A stretch of DNA of 64,000 nucleotides from Litorimonas cladophorae (GTDB taxonomy: Bacteria > Pseudomonadota > Alphaproteobacteria > Caulobacterales > Maricaulaceae): contig NZ_BMYV01000002.1 in the NCBI RefSeq assembly GCF_014652455.1, positions 744,001 through 808,000 of the forward strand. The letters are read 5' to 3'. This document shows positions 59,056 to 64,000 of this stretch, piece by piece (position 1 is the first letter of the stretch; each line of letters opens with the position of its first letter). The position numbers and the translations under genes were made by a program. A model generated the notes under the pieces. The model worked only from the letters and a program-made list of their open reading frames with translations. It did not search any database and was not told the origin of the DNA.

Positions 59056-61008
59056 ATGACCCGATTGAAATCCTTGGCACTCTCTAGCGTTTTGACCTTC
59101 GGCGGTTTGGTTGCGCCATTTAGCGTCGCGCATGCCGCACCACCCGCGAAAGCTTTTGGCGAATTACCCTTAGCCTATGACGCGGACCTGTCTCCAGATG
59201 GATCCAAATTTGCCGTTATCGTAAATGGTAAAGGAACTTATTATGTTGCCACTATGCCAATAGATGCTTCTGCGGCCAGCATGGAAGCAATTTCCTTAGG
59301 GCCAGATCTACGCCCACGTTATGTGAAATGGATCAACAATGAGCGCTACGTCGTCGCAACTGAGAAAAGCCAAACCTACCGCAGCACACCTTTTACAGTG
59401 TCCCATCTTTTTACAAAGTCGTCAGACGAAGAGAAGCCACAGATCGTCCTGAAATCACAGATTTTTCGACAATTTAATGATCGGGTCATTGATTGGCTTG
59501 AGGATGATGAAGACCATATCCTGATGGAATACTCTAAAACAGAGTTCGACCCCTATCCAAGTGTTTATAAGGTGAATGTGGCAACAAGGCGAGATCAACG
59601 TGTCATGCCTCGACGCGAGGGAATCGAAACATGGATCACCGACGATAAAGGTATCCCCCGGATCGGTCGGGGACGGAGCGAAAAAGGGAAATGGAATATG
59701 CGTATTTTTGATCCCAAAACCGAGCAATGGGATAGTCATAATGGCTACCCAGGACTCGATGCGGACACGCCTATTTTCAGTATTTTGAAGGATGGCGCCG
59801 AGTTGATTATTGGTGATTATAATAATCGCGACACGCTGGGCCTTTACATTTATGACCTAAATCAGAAACGGGTTACGCGTGAGCTGTTCCATAATGACGA
59901 ATATGATGCGTCAGGCGTTGTTGTCAGCACCGATGGTGAAACTGTCATTGGTGCAAAATACACCGCTGACAAAGAACAAACAGAGTTGCTGGGCGAATAC
60001 GGAACGCTGCTGACAACTTTGAGGGCAAAAATTCCAGGCTACTCCGTCAATTTTGTAGATCAAACCGACGACGGCAAAACAATGATTGTTCGCATTTCGT
60101 CGCCTTTTGACCCAGGCGGGCTTTATTTTTATTCCCGTGGAGATGCTGGTCCTTCCATTCTGCAAGAGACCTATAGTGGTCTCCCTTCAAGTGAGATGGG
60201 CGATGTGGTTGCCGTGAAATACACGGCACGGGATGGCCAGAAAATTCCAGCTTATGTCACTTTGCCACCGACAATTAAGCAAACCTCCCAACTCAAAAAC
60301 CTTCCTTTCATCGTTCTTCCGCATGGCGGTCCATATGGCCGCGATGAAAAGCGGTTCGATTATTTTGCGCAATTTTTTGCAACACGTGGATATGGCGTGA
60401 TGCAAATGAATTTTCGGGGATCTGAAGGCTACGGCAAGTCTTTTGAAGATGCTGGTCGCGACAATTGGCTAGTTATGCAAGAGGATGTGGAGGACGCAAC
60501 GCGTTATCTGCTACGAAAAGGGTATGCGGACCCTGAACGAACCTGCATCGCGGGCTGGTCCTACGGCGGCTACGCTGCGCTGATGGGGGCTGCAAAAGAC
60601 GATGATGGACTTTATGATTGTGTGATCGCAATGGCCGCTCTTACAGATATCAATGATGCGAAGCGTGATCTCAAGAAATACCGCGGTGGGAAACATGCCG
60701 CCAAAACATTTTTCGGCGAGGCTATGAAAGATAAAGATGTTCGGAAAGCGAACTCACCCGTTCACGTCGCAGACAACATCAAAGTGCCCGTATTCATTGC
60801 TCACGGCGATCAGGATGAAAATGTACAGTACGATCAATTCTTACGCATGAGACGTGCACTAAAAAAGGCAGGCGTGAAAACAACTTCTATGGCCTTTGAA
60901 GACGAGGACCACTTCCTGTCACGTCAAGAAAACCGTGAGGCCTTTTTTATCGGCGTTGAGAAATTTTTGACCGAAGTGAACGGCCCGTCCGAATATATAA
61001 AAAAGTAA
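59056..61008 (+). CDS. secreted S9 family peptidase, tandem paralogue
   Basis: 650 residues, the same build as the gene before it: signal peptide ending SVAHAAPPAKAFGELPL, propeller, hydrolase with GWSYGGYAALMGAA, HGDQDENV and EDEDHFLS. The starts of both mature proteins and the C-terminal domains are nearly the same, while the propeller differs more. The ATG at 59056 is preferred over an in-frame TTG six bases earlier. Its stop lies one base from the end of the convergent radical SAM gene. Confidence 0.94.
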   Translation: MTRLKSLALSSVLTFGGLVAPFSVAHAAPPAKAFGELPLAYDADLSPDGSKFAVIVNGKGTYYVATMPIDASAASMEAISLGPDLRPRYVKWINNERYVVATEKSQTYRSTPFTVSHLFTKSSDEEKPQIVLKSQIFRQFNDRVIDWLEDDEDHILMEYSKTEFDPYPSVYKVNVATRRDQRVMPRREGIETWITDDKGIPRIGRGRSEKGKWNMRIFDPKTEQWDSHNGYPGLDADTPIFSILKDGAELIIGDYNNRDTLGLYIYDLNQKRVTRELFHNDEYDASGVVVSTDGETVIGAKYTADKEQTELLGEYGTLLTTLRAKIPGYSVNFVDQTDDGKTMIVRISSPFDPGGLYFYSRGDAGPSILQETYSGLPSSEMGDVVAVKYTARDGQKIPAYVTLPPTIKQTSQLKNLPFIVLPHGGPYGRDEKRFDYFAQFFATRGYGVMQMNFRGSEGYGKSFEDAGRDNWLVMQEDVEDATRYLLRKGYADPERTCIAGWSYGGYAALMGAAKDDDGLYDCVIAMAALTDINDAKRDLKKYRGGKHAAKTFFGEAMKDKDVRKANSPVHVADNIKVPVFIAHGDQDENVQYDQFLRMRRALKKAGVKTTSMAFEDEDHFLSRQENREAFFIGVEKFLTEVNGPSEYIKK

Positions 61009-61950
61009 TTATGCGGAGCAGCTCGCGCCGCCCAATACGCAAAATTTTGCGCAATGAGGGTGGTTGAGGGCGACTGGTCCCAGCGCTTCTTTCAGTGTTT
61101 CACCAGTCTGAAATTGCGGGTCGTCCCACAATAAGGTGCAGGCCAATACGACGGCACGCGGTTCACCTTTGCGTCGCACAATCATACGTGAAGTCGCGCA
61201 CATCATAGTGTCTGGATGGATATCTAAGATGCTCCAACAGGCGACCGTTATCTCAGGGACATCAATTCGCTCGTCCATTTCGGGGAAGAGGAGAAGTTGC
61301 GCTGGATTGGACGCTGTGACTCTCCATCCGTGGGCTTGGATGAGCGCTGAATATCCTGCGCGGGCGTCAGCTTCATTTTCTGAAAACATCGCGCGTCCTG
61401 CGATATGAGTTAGGAAGTTATTTTCAGTCAGCCAGTTCACCCCTGTGACGGCAATCTCAAAACTTCCCTGTCCACGCTCGGTATCGTGTCCTTCTTGGGT
61501 AAAATGATCCAGGCTGACACGAAGCGTCATCTTTCCCGGAAACCTACGTCTTAAGTCCAGCAGGCCAGCCTGTACGCGCGGACGCATCATCGGTTTCATG
61601 GCGTTGGTAAGTACGAGCAAGCTGTGACCGCGTTCTAGCGCCATTTCTGACAAGCGGATAATATTTGGATTTAGATAAGGCTCACCACCCGTAAAAGCGA
61701 TTTCAATCGGCCCTTGCTGCATCGCATCGATTTCGTCGAGATAGGGTGCCATATCCTCTTGCGTCAAATAGATGAAATGATCCGCTGTGGGAGAGCTCGC
61801 AATATAACAATTGGCACACTCAATATTGCATTGGGAACCCGTATTGAACCAAAGCGTCTCCAGCGTTTTGAAAAAAACTTGCGCACGTTTTTCTCCTTTG
61901 GCGGTCACTTCGGGGTCTTGGAATTTCTTTGGGTCGATTAACGCGTTCAT
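61009..61950 (-). CDS. radical SAM protein with extra C-terminal cysteines
   Basis: 313 residues. The radical SAM cluster motif is QCNIECANCYI (CxxxCxxC, near 40), with FTGGEPYLNPN for the SAM side. After the TIM-barrel part come DPTMMCAT-type MMCATSRMI, VLACTLLWDDPQF and CAKFCVLGGASCSA at the very end, which suggest auxiliary iron-sulfur clusters. This resembles the SPASM-like or molybdopterin-related group but I cannot pick the substrate. It is divergent from the membrane protein/XRE pair and shares their operator region. Confidence 0.85.
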   Translation of the reverse strand: MNALIDPKKFQDPEVTAKGEKRAQVFFKTLETLWFNTGSQCNIECANCYIASSPTADHFIYLTQEDMAPYLDEIDAMQQGPIEIAFTGGEPYLNPNIIRLSEMALERGHSLLVLTNAMKPMMRPRVQAGLLDLRRRFPGKMTLRVSLDHFTQEGHDTERGQGSFEIAVTGVNWLTENNFLTHIAGRAMFSENEADARAGYSALIQAHGWRVTASNPAQLLLFPEMDERIDVPEITVACWSILDIHPDTMMCATSRMIVRRKGEPRAVVLACTLLWDDPQFQTGETLKEALGPVALNHPHCAKFCVLGGASCSA

Positions 61951-61982
61951 GCCAGCCTCTTACTGAAGTAAAAAAGCTATGT

Positions 61983-62005
61983 CTCACACAAAACTGTGTA
62001 GTGAG
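61983..62005. promoter_or_regulatory. imperfect inverted repeat in the radical SAM leader
   Basis: CTCACACA-aaac-TGTGT-A-GTGAG: five outer pairs plus inner ACA/TGT with one bulged base. It adjoins the operator array and precedes the radical SAM start by about 35 bases. Confidence 0.3.
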
Positions 62006-62058
62006 GTAAAGTTCGCTTGACATGTAAAGTCTCCTTGTCTAAGTAAAGGTCGCTTTAC
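62006..62058. promoter_or_regulatory. array of three related 16-base operator sites
   Basis: Three copies on one strand: GTAAAGTTCGCTTGAC (62006-62021), GTAAAGTCTCCTTGTC (62024-62039) and GTAAAGGTCGCTTTAC (62043-62058), spaced 18 and 19 bases apart. The third is the best palindrome (GTAAAG/CTTTAC around four bases). A TTGACA -35-like box at 62017-62022 overlaps the first copy. The likely binder is the small XRE-family regulator encoded at 62526, which would regulate its own membrane-protein operon and perhaps the radical SAM gene. Confidence 0.6.
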
Positions 62059-62084
62059 AGATTGAAGCCTTGAAGGAGACGAAA

Positions 62085-62516
62085 ATGCTGACCCATAATA
62101 AGGGTAAAATCACGCCAAAGCTTGCGTCCCAGCGCTATATGAGATCAATGCTGGGCTTTTCACTTGGCTATGCTGGGGCTTTGATTGGCGTAACCTATTT
62201 ATTGAAAACGATTGCCAACGCCCCTTTGCTTTACATTCTACTGGCTACGATCCTGCCGGGCCTGTTTCTTTTCGGAATGTTGTGGTCGATTTGGCGGTTC
62301 CTCCGAGAAGTTGACGAAGTGGCACGGCACTTCATTGTGCAGAGCATGATCATCGGATTATTTGGTATATTGGCACTCAGTGGCGTTTGGGGGCTGATGG
62401 AATTATTATCAGATGAGATACCTCGCTTACCGGTTTTTTGGATTTTCCCTGCGTTCTTCGCAGCATTTGGCTTCGCTGCTTGCTTTGGCCCAGGTCGCGG
62501 CATGGGTTTGAAGTAA
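62085..62516 (+). CDS. four-helix integral membrane protein, unknown
   Basis: 143 residues, about four hydrophobic segments (GYAGALIGVTYLL, LLYILLATILPGLFLFGML, MIIGLFGILALSGVWGLM, FPAFFAAFGFAACFG). Families of such proteins with an XRE regulator next door occur widely in bacteria without known function. The ATG at 62085 follows AAGGAGACGAAA, which decides it. Nine bases before the XRE gene. Confidence 0.75.
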   Translation: MLTHNKGKITPKLASQRYMRSMLGFSLGYAGALIGVTYLLKTIANAPLLYILLATILPGLFLFGMLWSIWRFLREVDEVARHFIVQSMIIGLFGILALSGVWGLMELLSDEIPRLPVFWIFPAFFAAFGFAACFGPGRGMGLK

Positions 62517-62525
62517 GAGCTCATT

Positions 62526-62717
62526 ATGGAAAATACACTGAAGACACTTCGGGCCGAACAAGGGTGGTCGCAAGCCGCGTTGGGGGAGCAACTTGAAATA
62601 TCTCGCCAAAGCGTGAACGCAATTGAGACGGGGAGATATGATCCGTCTCTTCCACTCGCGTTCAAAATAGCCCGCTTATTCGGAAAGCCGATCGAGGAAA
62701 TTTTCTCGGAGGACTAG
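62526..62717 (+). CDS. small XRE family regulator (YozG-like)
   Basis: 63 residues, a single helix-turn-helix of the XRE type: LKTLRAEQGWSQAALGEQLEI, SRQSVNAIETGRYDPSLPLAFK and IARLFGKPIEEIFSED. Such short regulators sit with a membrane protein in many bacteria and bind operators upstream of it. The array at 62006-62058 is the obvious candidate target. Its stop overlaps the end of the ABC gene by four bases. Confidence 0.92.
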   Translation: MENTLKTLRAEQGWSQAALGEQLEISRQSVNAIETGRYDPSLPLAFKIARLFGKPIEEIFSED

Positions 62718-63427
62718 CGGGCGATATTTCCATCGCGCGTAATTCGAAATACATTTCGCAAAATCTCTGGGGTCAGGGTCTTGTCGAAGGTGCCATCTGC
62801 TAATAAGTGACCTTCGCTCATCACCCAAACCCGATCGCAAAAACGCCTCGCTAGGGCCAAATCATGTAGGGCGGCGATAACGGTTGTCCCCTCACGGGAA
62901 GCGTCTCGCAGCACTTCCATGACAGACAGCTGATAGTAGGGGTCAAGTGCCGTGACGGGTTCATCGGCAAGCAATAGCGGCGCGTCGGTCGCGATTGTAC
63001 GGGCCAAATGGACGCGTGTTTTCTCTCCGCCAGAGAGGGTCTTGAATGTTCGGTCTGCAAAATTAGAAATGCCGCATTTTTCCATTGCGGCTTCAACTGC
63101 CGATTGGTCGGCTTTGCTAATGCGCGCTAGCCTGCCAATATGCGGGGTGCGTCCAAGGGCAACAATATTGCGGACTTTATGGTCATCGGGTGCGACCGCA
63201 TTTTGTGCCAGATAGGAAATTTGTCTTGCGCGATCACGACGGTCGGACGGAAGGTTCGTCGATCCTTCGTGTGGAATCAGTCCAGCCATCGCTTTCAAAA
63301 GGCTCGACTTTCCGGAGCCATTCGGCCCGACTAAGGCGATGAATTCTCCCTCTGAGGCGACTGCTGACACATCACGAACAGCAAGTTTCCCCCCAAACTT
63401 TACAGATATATTTCTCAGCGTAATCAT
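62714..63427 (-). CDS. iron/heme/B12-type ABC importer ATPase
   Basis: About 237 residues. Walker A VGPNGSGKSSLLKAM, signature LSGGEKTRVHLARTI, Walker B LLADEPVTALD and H-loop ALHDLALA are all present, matching the FecE/HmuV/BtuD group. The start at 63427 (MITLRNISVKFGG) is chosen because the longer frame overlaps the permease. It overlaps the permease by four bases, so the two are one operon. Confidence 0.93.
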   Translation of the reverse strand: MITLRNISVKFGGKLAVRDVSAVASEGEFIALVGPNGSGKSSLLKAMAGLIPHEGSTNLPSDRRDRARQISYLAQNAVAPDDHKVRNIVALGRTPHIGRLARISKADQSAVEAAMEKCGISNFADRTFKTLSGGEKTRVHLARTIATDAPLLLADEPVTALDPYYQLSVMEVLRDASREGTTVIAALHDLALARRFCDRVWVMSEGHLLADGTFDKTLTPEILRNVFRITRDGNIAR

Positions 63428-64000
63428 GTTTGACGCCACGCAAGAAAGAGGAAAAAGGGTACGCCAATCAGAGAGGTGACAATCCCCAAATAAAGCGGCG
63501 TCCCTGGGCCTGCCGTCATCCGAATGAGCGTATCTATCAGGATTAAGAAAATTGCGCCGCCAAGGGCAGAAAATAGGATAAGCCAAGCTTCATCTGGTCC
63601 GATCACAAACCTTATAATATGCGGAATGAACAGACCCACAAATCCAATCGCGCCCGCAACTGCGACGCCTGAGCCGATACAAAGAGCGCAGCCCGCTACG
63701 ATGAGGAGTTGCGTCTGAGAAACTGAAATTCCCAAGCTTTGAGCTGTCTCTTCGCCCAAGCCCAGAACTCTCAAGGCGGGACCAGAATAGAGAAGCAGCG
63801 CGAGACCTAAAAGCGTCAAGGGGGCCGCGAATATGACATCTGGTAGGTCGGCATTTTTCAATGATCCCATCAGCCAATAAATCAACTCCGAGAGCGCCCA
63901 CGGGTTTGGGGCTAAGTTCATGACGAGCCCTGTGACAGCAGTAGCGAGCGCGCCAATTCCGATGCCGCCGAGAACGAGGCCAGAGGCTCCTGGTTTCCGG
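63424..64000 (-). CDS. FecCD-type ABC importer permease (partial, runs off right edge)
   Basis: The C-terminal 192 residues of a permease for siderophore iron, heme or vitamin B12. The visible part is a run of hydrophobic helices with GLVLGGIGIGALATAV at the edge, then GLGEETAQSLGISVSQ and AGAIGFVGLFIPHIIRFVIGPDEAW, the latter a FecCD family hallmark. The start is beyond the window; an internal ATG at 63921 is not the true start. Neighbouring binding protein and receptor are not seen. Confidence 0.92.
   Translation of the reverse strand, partial: RKPGASGLVLGGIGIGALATAVTGLVMNLAPNPWALSELIYWLMGSLKNADLPDVIFAAPLTLLGLALLLYSGPALRVLGLGEETAQSLGISVSQTQLLIVAGCALCIGSGVAVAGAIGFVGLFIPHIIRFVIGPDEAWLILFSALGGAIFLILIDTLIRMTAGPGTPLYLGIVTSLIGVPFFLFLAWRQT

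Noticed and set aside
62231-62665. 144-codon minus-strand frame across the membrane protein and XRE genes
   Set aside because: Antisense to two genes with good ribosome sites and a clear helix-turn-helix.
1-64000. CRISPR arrays, tRNA or rRNA genes, insertion sequences
   Set aside because: No repeated spacer units, no tRNA-like T-loop GGTTCGAATCC with acceptor pairing, and no transposase or integrase motifs were seen.

Overview
The window looks like chromosomal DNA of a marine-type alphaproteobacterium from the stalked/budding group (Caulobacterales, Maricaulales or Hyphomonadales; most likely Hyphomonadaceae-like). The reasons are a SciP/DUF1153 cell-cycle regulator with a CtrA-type box and GANTC sites upstream, the long two-domain dCTP deaminase, DUF2093 next to xseA, the alphaproteobacterial pmbA/IMPase/DUF4170/waaA/lpxK lipopolysaccharide neighbourhood, and many secreted peptidases and TonB/RND genes. 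This placement is inference. I see no tRNA, rRNA, CRISPR array, insertion sequence or prophage.

Layout. 1-3.2 kb (minus strand): an ECF sigma factor cut by the left edge, coupled to a secreted six-EF-hand protein; a MinD/FlhG-like protein with a ruined P-loop; an AT-rich lipoprotein-like gene; and sciP. 3.4-6.6 kb (plus): mnmA, dodecin, two tiny membrane proteins and a thiolase. 6.6-11.9 kb (minus): a Tat-exported dienelactone hydrolase relative, a SulP permease, and phoR-phoB. 12.1-20.4 kb (plus): a complete tripartite RND efflux operon followed by an M13 peptidase with its own terminator. 20.5-27.5 kb: an SDR and a HCCA-isomerase-like DsbA protein facing a minus-strand GMC oxidoreductase, aldehyde dehydrogenase and TonB receptor, which together read as uptake and oxidation of a hydrophobic alcohol or aromatic compound. 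27.7-32.4 kb: an acetyltransferase divergent from a zinc-type CDF exporter, then a minus-strand DUF350/trypsin-like protease/extensin-like/membrane protein operon.

32.5-46.4 kb is mostly a cell-envelope region: rlmN and xseA diverge; DUF2093, an M23 lipoprotein and chorismate mutase follow xseA; then a minus-strand lipid A/Kdo operon (DUF374 acyltransferase, waaA, lpxK, an LpxL-type acyltransferase). Next come a divergent phosphatase resembling Caulobacter CtpA, a DUF3806-like gene, an MsbA-like exporter, an IMPase fused to DUF4170, pmbA and a MAPEG protein. 46.4-52.7 kb holds a FrnE-type DsbA protein, a secreted protein, a MarR regulator, a candidate small RNA, msrB, ubiA, rsmE, a BLUF-like protein lacking the photochemical residues, a long gap and an UrcA-family protein. 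52.9-64 kb has a Baeyer-Villiger-type monooxygenase with an SDR partner, apaG, dcd, two tandem paralogous S9 peptidases, a radical SAM protein, a membrane protein/XRE regulator pair behind a three-site operator array, and the ATPase and partial permease of an iron/heme/B12-type ABC importer that leaves the right edge.

Most genes are ordinary housekeeping, envelope and catabolic genes. The parts I would look at first are the tandem operator array at 62.0 kb, the degenerate BLUF-like protein at 51 kb, the sciP upstream region at 3.2 kb, the EF-hand/ECF sigma pair at the left edge and the candidate small RNA at 48.4 kb. I did not find a clearly new multi-gene system.
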